NCBI GenBank assembly: GCA_008360975.2
Contig: CM039188.1
Span: forward strand, 29,043,944-29,107,943
DNA: 64,000 nt
DNA from: Lichenostomus cassidix
Taxonomy: Eukaryota; Chordata; Aves; Passeriformes; Meliphagidae
Direction of reading: 5' to 3'
Below, one piece after another: positions 52,701 to 60,000 of the stretch. Numbering within the stretch: position 1 is the first letter of the stretch; each line of letters begins with the position of its first letter. The position numbers were made by a program, and so were the translations under genes. The notes under the pieces are model-generated. The model saw nothing but the letters and a program-made list of their open reading frames with translations. It ran no database searches and was not told the origin of the DNA.

Positions 52701-55700
52701 GATTAGAAAAAAAACAAATAAAAATACACAAATGTTCTTCTGCCAGGATGAACTCATTTTTACTGCAGATTTTTGCATGTTTCTTGTATGTGCCTTGCCT
52801 ATTCATGTTTCTGTGTTTCAGTAAAATTCATTTCAACTCATAGGCTAAGACAAAACCACCTGCTAAGGCTTTCACTTCCTATAATTCACTCAAATCTTTA
52901 CACTAACACAAATCACCATAATTACAACTAATATAGCCAATATACTGCAGAACTAGACACTAGTCAACAGGATCTGCTTTCTCCTTTTTCCCTTTCCAGC
53001 TCCTACTAACAACTATTACTGATTACTTCATGAGAACGGTCAGTGTTACATCCATGCAATAGACAGAGTAAGATGAAGTCCAGGTCATTAAGTACTTTTA
53101 AACACAAGAAGGAAAAACCCCTAGCTCCATCTCTACATATGGTTAGCTTGCACAGCATTTACTTCACTGTGAATGTGCACCTGAAACAGTTCATACACAG
53201 AATTATTTTGCAGTCCAGATGGTAGCTGAGTTTCTTAAGGCTTTCAAGACATTCAGTTGTACAAATACAGGAAAATAAGATTTTTTGGGTTTTGGGCATG
53301 TCTCACAAAATGTGGACAAATGTCTGTCCTTAACTCACCTCCGACCAACTGATACATCAGACAGATTTATAAATGATGGAAATTCTACAACATTCATAAC
53401 AGGGTAAGCATGCATGGGAACAACAAAGGTTTCATCTCCCTGCAAACAAACAAACAAAAGGGTGCAAATATTTATCTCTTAAAATTAGTAAATCAAAGAA
53501 TTGTAGAATGTTAAGGGTTGGAAGGAACCTTAAAAATCATTCAGTCCCACCCCCCTCTGTCATGGGCAGGGAAACCACTCACTAGACCAGGCTGACTAAG
53601 GCCTTATCCAATCCTTGAACATCGCCAGGGTTGGGGCATCCACAATCCCCCTGAGCAACTGTTCCAGTGTCTCACCACCTTCACAGTGAAGAACTTCTCT
53701 CTAATAACATCTAACCTAAATTTCCTGTCTTTCAATTTGTACCCATTAATCCTTGTCCTATCACTACAGTTCCTGACAAATAGTCCCTCTCCAGCTTCCC
53801 TGTAGGCCCTTTCAGATATAGGAAGCCTGCTATGAGGTCTCTATGCAAATTTCTTTTTCCCAGGCTGAACAGTTCCAACCTCTCAGCCTGCTATGGAAGT
53901 TAAAAGTTTCTCTAGTAGTTGGCCAGTAAGTGGGCTTGAACCATCTTCAAGATTATCACTGTATTGTACCTCAGACTATTATTACTCTGTCTGTTTTCAG
54001 TATCCATCCGTCTTTCCATACTTTATACGACTCTCTAGAGCTCCTCCCAGCTGCTCAGCTAAGACATTACATCAGTGTGGCACAAAGACTGATCTACTGG
54101 CAAAGAATAGCAAAATAAGTTGTGTATTATGTAAACAGCCCAGCTCCGGGATGTTGACAGAGAAAAATTTTTAACGCTTTAAGTTAAATACTCCAATCAA
54201 GACTTACTGGGAATAAATCCATGTGTCTCTAGAAAATTAGCTATACCTTTACTTTATCATTATCATCATGTTCTAATAGTTGTTTCATTCTATTACAACT
54301 CTAACTATATATAGCAATAAATCCTCACCTCACAGTGAATTCGGATGCAGTCATAGTAATACCGCCACTCATCAGGGCAAAAATCAACAGTAATCACATA
54401 GGACAAACCAGGGATTAGCCGGTGCTAGAAAATGACCCAAAACAAGATAGAAGGTGTGTGAAAGCTGCTTATATGACACAAAACCTGTGCTGCATGCAAA
54501 GAGCAGTCTGAAGACTTTCTGACACTTACTCTTTTGTTGTATTTGATCTGAAAATACATTGTCTGGGGTGGTATTATGTGAAGTTTTAGTGCAGTGGTAG
54601 AAATATTTATCAGCTTCTGTAGAACAAAAGAAAACCAAAACCACAAAACACTTTACAATACAAGAGGTCAATTACGAATGCCAACTGCACTTGTTGTAAA
54701 ACCTTTCATAGCAAAGAAGTAATCATTTTTACTTAAGTAGAAATCATACTAAATATGCTCTGAATTTAAAAGAAAATTATGCAAAACTTAGATCCTGAAT
54801 TTTTATTCTTTGGAAACAAGTCACAATCCTTAACCATGGAATAGCAGTTAGTCTTGCTTGAAAGATGCTACTGTTGAATCAAATTCTGGTCCTATTTTGT
54901 TTATGTGCAAAAGGAACAAAAAATGAAACAATCTATTTACTAATTTTAGGGATGTCTGAAACAACAGGAATTGTGTAACACTCCATGGTTCTGTCTCGGT
55001 TTACTAGTAACAAACTTTTGGATAGTGACAGTTCAGCCAGTAAGGCCTCCTGCATTTGTTTACTTTCATTATATTAGGAAAACCTAATCCACCATAACTA
55101 CCAACTTCTCTCTCAAAACACTTAAAACATGAACAAAAAAAGGCAGACAAAGGCAAAGAAGAAAGTAGAAAAGGAAATACCCAAACCATTCACAAGGAAA
55201 CATAATCAAACCTATGCACAGAGTTTCCTTTCTCAGAATAAATTGCTCTTGGCAAAAGACCAGAGGTGCTTTCAAAACTTGCCCACCAGTGAATGTCTCT
55301 GCAGACACAGCGACAGTCCAAGGATATTTTGAAAACAAGTCTCTTACGGAGTTAAAGCCTGAATCCTTCATTCATTATGTGCAACTCACATATCACTGAC
55401 ACTGATGCAGACATGGGAAACAATGAGTATTACAGGAGGGTGATGCTCACAGTCTGGTTCTCGTCTCTTTTGTTACCACAGGGCCACTGAATTTAAGTGA
55501 TGCTTTTTAGAGCACTTCATAGTGCAAAGGCCTCCTGATCACAAGCAGTCAAGTCAGATTCTGATGTCCTTTTATAAGCCCCAAGAGGATCTCCACTCCA
55601 AAACTTACCAGCATCTGTTGGTGATGTTTTCCAACTTCATACCCTCCATAGTGTAACACAGCAGGTTCAGCCTGTACAACCCTGCTCCTGTGAAATTCTG

Positions 55701-56286
55701 AATAAATCTCTGTAGATCATTAGACAGGGAGAAAAAGAGACCAGGTGAAACACACATGATGAGCGGTACTTACACTGATGTAGTCTGTTTATGCTATACT
55801 GAGGTATTGTAAAGAAAAAAAGAAAAAGAGATTATTTCTCCTGTTAAGTAGGCAAGAATTTATAAATGGAAACCTATGGCAGCATCTACCCCAGCAGATC
55901 CATAATCCTGCCACCAGTTTACCTCTTGGCATCACAGGGTCAACAAGCCACCCCAAAACTTTAGGGTCAGCCAGGATCAGCACAGCACTATTTCTTTCCT
56001 GACTACCCCTCCCATGATCTGGGCTCACTGGAAGCTGCAATTTAACCAATAGGCTGGGAGTTTTGACTGTGAGTTGCAAAAAAAAATAACAGCTAAGTGT
56101 CTCCCAGAATTACTACAAGGTTGGGGAACAATCAGAGAGCAGGGACTTACTAGTTTCCAGCAGGTGATGAGGGACAGCACGCCTTTTTTTAGGTTCCTCC
56201 ACTAGGCTGCTCAGGACAGTGGGTACTTTCTTGAAGGACCCCCTAGTGCCTGTGATGTTTGTGGAAGCCGACTGAACCAGATCCAT
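37671..56286 (-). CDS. CFAP221: CFAP221 (PCDP1), complete coding span
   Basis: Twenty-three coding exons join in one frame of 2,553 nt, giving 850 residues plus stop (I remember human as about 840). CFAP221 belongs to the C1d projection of the central microtubule pair in motile cilia; in Chlamydomonas FAP221 works with FAP46, FAP54 and FAP74 and binds calmodulin, and mouse loss causes ciliary dyskinesia. The N-terminal half has two ASH/HYDIN-like immunoglobulin folds (about residues 55-155 and 160-255). A charged region rich in Glu and Lys follows (about 300-440), then the HPTFD segment and a basic amphipathic helix (about 455-485), then a proline-rich C-terminal half. Identity rests on [48 protein letters not shown] and TQKKFLDHK. 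All splice phases agree, so the gene looks intact. Confidence 0.95.
39377..39496 (-). CDS. CFAP221: CFAP221 coding exon 22
   Basis: 120 nt with acceptor tttag and donor gtaggc. It encodes [20 protein letters not shown] then [28 protein letters not shown] matches human PKEMVKAEFP; an acidic tail follows. Starts in phase 2 and ends in phase 2. Confidence 0.9.
39700..39789 (-). CDS. CFAP221: CFAP221 coding exon 21
   Basis: 90 nt with acceptor atcacag and donor gtaagt. It encodes [20 protein letters not shown] then ERDKENIID. It is similar in length and spacing to the weakly conserved proline-rich part of the human protein. Phases fit both neighbours. Confidence 0.85.
40284..40381 (-). CDS. CFAP221: CFAP221 coding exon 20
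   Basis: 98 nt with acceptor tttcag and donor gtaaga. It encodes [20 protein letters not shown] then [12 protein letters not shown] plus two bases. The core aligns with human DIIRGFLTWKKFPSLTF. A longer open frame over the same bases is out of phase and not used. Confidence 0.87.
40761..40919 (-). CDS. CFAP221: CFAP221 coding exon 19
   Basis: 159 nt, 53 codons, phase 0 at both ends; acceptor tttag, donor gtaagg. It includes [20 protein letters not shown] and [13 protein letters not shown], among the best-conserved C-terminal motifs of the family. Confidence 0.95.
42383..42538 (-). CDS. CFAP221: CFAP221 coding exon 18
   Basis: 156 nt, 52 codons, phase 0; acceptor tcaag, donor gtaagt. It starts [16 protein letters not shown] and ends [11 protein letters not shown], matching the position of the human DEVTIVVTLPKKD segment. 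The middle is acidic and variable. Confidence 0.9.
42656..42763 (-). CDS. CFAP221: CFAP221 coding exon 17
   Basis: 108 nt, 36 codons, phase 0; acceptor acttag, donor gtaaca. It encodes [20 protein letters not shown], then [11 protein letters not shown]; human has VPQYYKIMGYQPF and LARPLKQGA. Confidence 0.94.
43198..43278 (-). CDS. CFAP221: CFAP221 coding exon 16
   Basis: 81 nt, 27 codons, phase 0; acceptor tttcag, donor gtgagt. It encodes [20 protein letters not shown] then LPFYDLK, aligning with human APGALGLFPVKPIEV and RFYNLK. Confidence 0.94.
43721..43848 (-). CDS. CFAP221: CFAP221 coding exon 15
   Basis: 128 nt with acceptor gacag and donor gtaggt. Two bases complete a glutamate codon; 42 codons follow, [20 protein letters not shown] then [32 protein letters not shown] matches human LPYTFPYYSPSE. 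The first half is serine-rich and not clearly conserved. Confidence 0.9.
44554..44616 (+). repeat. CR1 3' tail fragment
   Basis: A short CR1 terminus, 'ttgggcttgatggcctt' to 'atccaaatcactctgtgattctg', in plus orientation in CFAP221 intron 14. It contains a small palindrome, ggcctttaaaggcc. Confidence 0.75.
44762..44852 (-). CDS. CFAP221: CFAP221 coding exon 14 (basic helix)
   Basis: 91 nt with acceptor ctcag and donor gtaagg. It encodes [20 protein letters not shown] then [10 protein letters not shown] plus one base. It takes the place of human VMIQGRLFNMLSAVREMDKE. Joined to the FQQAAYK end of the previous exon it makes a basic amphipathic helix with IQ-like spacing. Confidence 0.88.
45655..45775 (-). 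repeat. CR1 LINE internal fragment
   Basis: This matches CR1 read backward: 'ctgaccctcttggtggctct', 'cactgaactctctccagctt', 'tctttcttgtactagggg'. It lies in CFAP221 intron 13 and lacks the 3' end. Confidence 0.7.
46056..46151 (-). CDS. CFAP221: CFAP221 coding exon 13 (HPTFD segment)
   Basis: 96 nt, 32 codons, phase 0; acceptor gtgcag, donor gtaaag. It encodes [20 protein letters not shown] then [12 protein letters not shown], matching human FHPTFDPLINNTW and KRFQQAARKV. Confidence 0.94.
47036..47125 (-). CDS. CFAP221: CFAP221 coding exon 12
   Basis: 90 nt, 30 codons, phase 0. The acceptor is attag; the donor gtttgt is weak. It encodes [20 protein letters not shown] then [10 protein letters not shown]; human has LDRGDPILDEEFQRLKTEVS. 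Confidence 0.93.
48219..48306 (-). CDS. CFAP221: CFAP221 coding exon 11
   Basis: 88 nt with acceptor tgcag and donor gttagt. One base completes tryptophan, then [20 protein letters not shown] and RQKEEEQYK. It matches human QVHLGKDPMSFKLKKEL and is highly charged, probably helical. Confidence 0.94.
48483..48640 (-). repeat. CR1 LINE fragment
   Basis: It begins at a CR1 3' end read backward (aatagaatcacagcacgatt), then 'gatcattgagtccaaccatt'. Diverged and short, in CFAP221 intron 10. Confidence 0.75.
49009..49117 (-). CDS. CFAP221: CFAP221 coding exon 10
   Basis: 109 nt with acceptor ctgcag and donor gtaagt. It encodes [20 protein letters not shown] then [15 protein letters not shown] plus two bases of tryptophan. 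KTRQMK and HLKW are shared with human. Predicted helical, charge-rich. Confidence 0.93.
49337..49448 (-). CDS. CFAP221: CFAP221 coding exon 9
   Basis: 112 nt with acceptor catag and donor gtaaag. It encodes [20 protein letters not shown] then [17 protein letters not shown]. It is nearly identical to human [20 protein letters not shown], one of the strongest matches in the gene. Confidence 0.96.
49535..49652 (-). CDS. CFAP221: CFAP221 coding exon 8
   Basis: 118 nt with acceptor atctag and an unusual donor gtgtga. It encodes [20 protein letters not shown] then a basic run ending QSKPIQKLK. It is only loosely conserved, but phases fit on both sides and its place between two strong exons supports it. 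Confidence 0.85.
50076..50235 (-). CDS. CFAP221: CFAP221 coding exon 7 (second ASH-like fold)
   Basis: 160 nt with acceptor cacag and donor gtatgt. It encodes [20 protein letters not shown], then [20 protein letters not shown] and [12 protein letters not shown]. These are the closing strands of an ASH/HYDIN-type immunoglobulin fold; human has [20 protein letters not shown]. Confidence 0.96.
50700..50742 (+). repeat. CR1 3' terminus remnant
   Basis: Only the last 40 or so bases of CR1 remain: 'aagggccttttccagtctaa' and a doubled 'ctatgattgtatgatt' end. It lies in CFAP221 intron 6, in plus orientation. Confidence 0.65.
51143..51246 (-). CDS. CFAP221: CFAP221 coding exon 6 (second ASH-like fold)
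   Basis: 104 nt with acceptor ttcag and donor gtagat. It encodes [20 protein letters not shown] then [14 protein letters not shown]. [17 protein letters not shown] is almost unchanged from human. Confidence 0.96.
53339..53439 (-). CDS. CFAP221: CFAP221 coding exon 5
   Basis: 101 nt with acceptor tgcag and donor gtgagt. It encodes [20 protein letters not shown] then [13 protein letters not shown] plus two bases. It joins the two immunoglobulin-like folds; human has [20 protein letters not shown]. Confidence 0.95.
53494..53890 (-). repeat. CR1 LINE copy in CFAP221 intron 4
   Basis: The longest CR1 inside CFAP221. It starts at a backward 3' end (aaagaattgtagaatg), then 'gggttggaaggaacctt', 'ggttggggcatccac', 'tccagcttccctgtag' and 'cccaggctgaac'. 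It lies in the same orientation as the gene, about 55 bases from exon 5. Confidence 0.92.
54329..54424 (-). CDS. CFAP221: CFAP221 coding exon 4 (first ASH-like fold)
   Basis: 96 nt, 32 codons, phase 0; acceptor tctag, donor gtgagg. It encodes [20 protein letters not shown] then [24 protein letters not shown] is the hallmark of the first fold. Confidence 0.96.
54530..54616 (-). CDS. CFAP221: CFAP221 coding exon 3 (first ASH-like fold)
   Basis: 87 nt, 29 codons, phase 0; acceptor tacag, donor gtaagt. It encodes [20 protein letters not shown] then YFQIKYNKR, matching human LHLVNVSNEDTRVHILPPQT and YFEINY. Confidence 0.93.
55609..55709 (-). CDS. CFAP221: CFAP221 coding exon 2
   Basis: 101 nt with acceptor tacag and donor gtaagt. 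After two bases completing lysine it reads [20 protein letters not shown] then [13 protein letters not shown]. GGYxVxKxHQQ opens the first ASH-like fold. Confidence 0.94.
56151..56286 (-). CDS. CFAP221: CFAP221 coding exon 1 (start codon)
   Basis: Coding part from the ATG at 56286-56284 (context aacATGG) to donor gtaagt: [20 protein letters not shown] then [19 protein letters not shown] plus one base. [17 protein letters not shown] is shared with human and fixes the gene's N-terminus. The exon probably begins at 56315 after tttag, leaving about 29 bases of 5' UTR here. Confidence 0.93.
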
Positions 56287-58035
56287 GTTAGGACAGAAAC
56301 AGAATCTCAATGGCACTAAAATTCCTCAGTGCCTGGGGTCAAATGAAAACAACATAATGATCAAAATGCGTTCTCTTGCACTGGTGATACCCGTTGCCTA
56401 AAACTGCCTAAAACCATTTAGGAGAGGGAGCTGCTTTTTTTCCCTGCTGAAGTAGATTACTCTGTGTGTGCTAAGTACAAGGAAAGAATGACTCCAGGAA
56501 ACCTTGCTCCCACTGCAAGGCCTAGCACTTTGGGCATTTTCATCTGTTTTAAGGCTTGTTGGGGACATTTGCCTTTCAAGTTTGTGTAAAACATCTCTCT
56601 TTTCCTTCGTGTCCCCCAGCATAGAGGAAGAGAGGAGGTTCTGTTAATTCCACTATCTGAACTGATTTCTGCAGAGATGTTCTTCCAACTTCTCCTGGGT
56701 GTTCAAGTTGTTAGCTTGAGGATTCATTTTTAATTTTTAAATATTAGTATAAGGGATAAGAAATCTGGCATTTAAATCTTTCATTTGGATAGCATCATCT
56801 GGGTTATTTGTTCAGTAAAGATAACTGTAAATGCAGAAAGCCACATGCATTACAGATCCTGTGTTAAGTATGCACAGTTATCAGAACATAAACTTCTCTA
56901 ATGACAAGTGCAAATTATTACATAATAAAGACACCAGACATGATCCATACACCAGAAGTTATCTTCATAAATATAGCACACAGAGGCTTGGCTCAGTATG
57001 AACTGGAGAACTGTGCAGAGAAAAAGACATGATACTTTTGGAGCAAGTACTGAATTCAAAAGCCATGCTGGGATTTTCAGCCCTCAAGCAGACAGCACTC
57101 AACAGTTTCAAAGCTGAATCATTACTCCACCTCCCCCATTACATTTTATGGTCTCATCTCTGGTATTTGTCTGGTTTTCCAGTCTGCTTTAGATCTTTCA
57201 GGCACAAGTTGAGAGGTGCTTCAAGCTCATAAAGTGCTGTTTTGATTTATGGTTTTGTGCAGTATTAAATAATAAATAAGCAAGAAGCCTAAAATAATGT
57301 GCTACCAGGACCCTGGCCTTCACAGTATTTTCCACTCAATAACTCCAAGTACAAATTTTCCACTCACAACAGAAAACCTGTAAGAGGAGCTGCATTATTG
57401 TGAACAACAGTAAATTTCTTCTGAGGTAGCAAGACCAACGAAACTCAGACAAAAACACTGCCAAAAAAAAAACCAAACCCTAAATGTAAGGATAAGGCTT
57501 GCATTTTTTCCACTTGTGTTCTCCAACTTTAATTTATACTATTGCCATCCTCCTTCTCTTGGCCAGCATTCCTCATCGGGAACACAAGTTGGAAAATGTG
57601 TAGGCAGACATAAGTCTCCTTCTCAAAGGATTACTGGTGTAACCTTTTCAATAATTTACAGTCATGATGCCATCATGGCTCACCAAGTTCAGTAACACAT
57701 TGTGTGTCGCTCAAAGGGCTAATACAAGACAAATCCTTAAGGTCCTGGAATGTCTGAAAACCTGATGTTTTTAGATCTTCCACAACAGCTGTGTCTATCG
57801 AGACTATTTTTTGTGCGTGTGAAGCCACCAACAGAGTTGTGAAACTCTGGGAAGCCATGGCAAAACTCACCCCAAACGCCCTCAGACCAGGATATCGCCC
57901 TTCTCCCCGGTGAGCGCTCGGGCTTTCTAATCCCTTCCCGCGTCTCGGAGCTCCTCGCAAACCTCACCACACCAAAGGATGTTGTGCGAAGCCATTGCAG
58001 CTGCATGAGGCTGGAAAAGGCATCGCTGTACTCAC

Positions 58036-58400
58036 AGCACGGACCTGCCGCTGCCACAGCCCCTCAGCCGGCAGGAGCCCCGGCAAAGCCCGCTTCTCTC
58101 TCTCAGCCCTCCCTGAGCCCCGGCAAAGCCCGCTTCTCTCTCAGCCTTTCCTGAGCGCCGGCAAAGGCTGATTCTTTCTCTCAGCCCTCCCTGGGCCCCG
58201 GCAAACCCCGGTTCTCTCTCTCAGCATTCCCTGAGCCCCGGCAAAGGCTGATTCTTTCTCTCAGCCCTCCCTGAGCCCCGGCAAAGCCCGCTTCTCTCAG
58301 CCCCTCCCGGAGCCCCGGCAAAGCCCGGTTCTCTCTCTCAGCCCTCCCTGAGCCCCGGCAAAGCCCAGCTCTCTCTCTCAACCCTCCCGGAGCCCCGGCG
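58036..58400 (-). other. CFAP221: Possible non-coding first exon of CFAP221
   Basis: Since the start codon lies in an exon with an acceptor in front, an upstream 5' UTR exon is needed. A good donor (gctGTGAGTA) ends an exon at 58036 inside the CpG island. The right boundary is unknown; a second donor-like site, gccGTGAGG, at 58427 would give a different, shorter first exon. Confidence 0.3.
58075..58400. repeat. GC-rich minisatellite, ~39-bp unit, ~8 copies
   Basis: Units begin gagccccggcaaagcc, followed by a TC-rich stretch (ttctctctctcag) and ccctccct. Copies start near 58075, 58115, 58153, 58192, 58232, 58272, 58310 and 58350, with a partial copy at about 58390. Substitutions such as aaggctgattctttc are shared by some copies, showing amplification in steps. 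Confidence 0.92.
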
Positions 58401-58442
58401 GCCCAGCCCGGCCGGCCCTGCCCTCACGGCGGCCCCGCGGCG

Positions 58443-58455
58443 GTCGCTCGGCAAC
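58443..58455. promoter_or_regulatory. X-box-like RFX site
   Basis: GTCGCT-C-GGCAAC fits the RFX consensus GTNRCC-N(0-3)-RGYAAC with one mismatch (the last base of the left half). RFX factors drive genes of motile cilia, which suits CFAP221 immediately to the left. Confidence 0.5.
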
Positions 58456-58517
58456 GGGGCAGCCGCGCTGGGCCGCGCCACTCGCGGCTGGGGATCCGCA
58501 CGACAGAGCAAAACCTA

Positions 58518-58565
58518 CTTCTTCTTCTTTTTCCTTTTTTTTTTTCTTTTTTTTTTTGTTTTTCC
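58518..58565. repeat. T-rich low-complexity tract
   Basis: Runs of T interrupted by single C or G bases directly at the right edge of the CpG island. Probably a decayed homopolymer or poly(A) tail read backward. Confidence 0.8.
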
Positions 58566-58889
58566 ACTACTAAGCTTCGTTTTCAGGATTCCCAGGGTGG
58601 CTGCAGACAGAGCCACCTTTCTTTCCCTTTAGAAACTCTCATCTATTAGCACCTAAATTGTTCGTACTCGGTTTAAAACAGATTTTGAATGTTTTATTAC
58701 AATTTTTTAAAACCCCTATTTTTCTCCTTTCCCCCCGTTACTTGTACGTTCTCGCTTTCAGCATTAAAGAGCCATCCCTTGAAAAGTAATTCTGAAAACC
58801 TTTCTTCAGTGTTTATTTCATACCACCCATAAATTACAGGGTTTTTTTAACCTAAATGGGTACAGGAGAGAAGGGAAAGCAACGTTTTC

Positions 58890-59012
58890 TCTTCCCCCCC
58901 CCCCCTCCTTTTTTTTGTTTCTTTGTTATTGGGTTGTTTGTGGGGTTTTTGTTTTTGGGTGTTTTGGGGTTTTGTTTTTGCTGTTGTTGCTGTGGTTGGG
59001 TTTTTTTTCCCT
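58890..59012. repeat. C-run followed by G/T-rich low-complexity DNA
   Basis: A run of 13-14 C, then alternating short G runs (3-4) and T runs over about 90 bases, ending in a T run. Four to five G runs within 45 bases could fold as a long-loop G-quadruplex. Confidence 0.75.
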
Positions 59013-59992
59013 TCAGAGAGGCAATCTGGATGAAGAATAAAATTATTCACTTTCTGTTTTTCTAGCACAGAGGTAAAATGTGTCCAAAAGTACTGCAACA
59101 CTCATTTTGAATAAAAAAAGAAAGGAAGAAAAGCTTCAGCTCATATAATTCAGATCCCTGAACATAGTTCCCTTACGCAGCAAGATGTAATTGCTGATGG
59201 TTAGAAAAAATTATTCCTATACTTTTGACTTGATGTCTTAAGTATAGGCTTAACACAGATAAACAGAATTATTTCCACAATGGTTTTTTTTTCTTTGATA
59301 TTCTAAGAATAAATTGCTCAGTTTTTCTCACATAGAGGCAAAATACAACATATTTCTCCTCCCAATTCACACGTACATTAGTTTGTTTGGACAGTGATGG
59401 TTGAGTGTAAACAAAAAACTGTGTCAGCTTCTACATCAGAGAGTCTCAATATGATGCACCTCTGGAGAAGCACTCTGTAAAGTTTCCTGAGAACTAGCAA
59501 ATGAATGGAAAAGGTAGGTGAAAAGAGGGGGTGATCAGCCAACAAACCTTCATATTTCCTTGGGAAGGCTGGTATAAATAAAGATTGTGAACCAGGAGTT
59601 AAATAGGTGATTCTTGTGTCAGTTTCATCTCTATTTTCTGAATGTCAGATGGAAAATGTGTGGCCTGATTTTCAAGCTGTAGTAGAGGCATTGCAAACAA
59701 TTTAATTATTTAGCAAAGGAAGGAGAAAAATTAGTTATTTCAAGCACTAATGGAATTTTTAAATATTAATAAATAAATATTTACAATCAAAGTTGTTTTG
59801 TGTTTGAAAAGTAAACAATCCTACAATCAGAGTAGTACAAAGCAAAGTAATTTCTCTTATTTACTCCTAAAGTTAAAGTGAAAAGTCCTTTGAAATTGTG
59901 CGAAAAAATTCAAATGTTTTTTTCCTGGTTTAGATATCAGACTTGAAAGAAATTCCAGCTGTGACAAGTTTACAAGGCATATACTGAGTAGG

Positions 59993-60000
59993 TATAAAAG
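59993..60000 (+). promoter_or_regulatory. Orphan TATA-like box
   Basis: TATAAAAG on the plus strand, followed 80 bases later by gctgcttttag and about 70 bases farther by acagGTGATA, which resembles an acceptor/donor pair. No recognisable protein is encoded, so this is only a candidate promoter. Confidence 0.2.

Larger units (their letters stand above)
57880..58520. promoter_or_regulatory. CFAP221: CpG island, CFAP221 promoter region
   Basis: CpG dinucleotides become frequent from about 57.88 to 58.52 kb in otherwise AT-rich DNA. It lies 1.6-2.2 kb upstream of the CFAP221 start codon. No TATA box was seen. It encloses a minisatellite and an X-box-like motif. Confidence 0.7.

Noticed and set aside
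57856..57910. Plus-strand ATG (MAKLTPNALRPGYRPSPR) ending at a GTGAGC donor in the CpG island
   Set aside because: It could be a divergent first exon, but the peptide is unknown and no following exon is found. Chance donor in GC-rich DNA is as likely.
57673..57960. Minus-strand frame containing MASQSFTTLLVASHAQKIVS and on to a stop
   Set aside because: It has a decent start context but no family I recognise, no good donor, and a stop before CFAP221 coding exon 1. More likely intron or 5' UTR of CFAP221.
58181..58381. 66-codon repetitive minus-strand frame
   Set aside because: It is simply the translation of the 39-bp minisatellite; 39 is a multiple of three, so the frame stays open.
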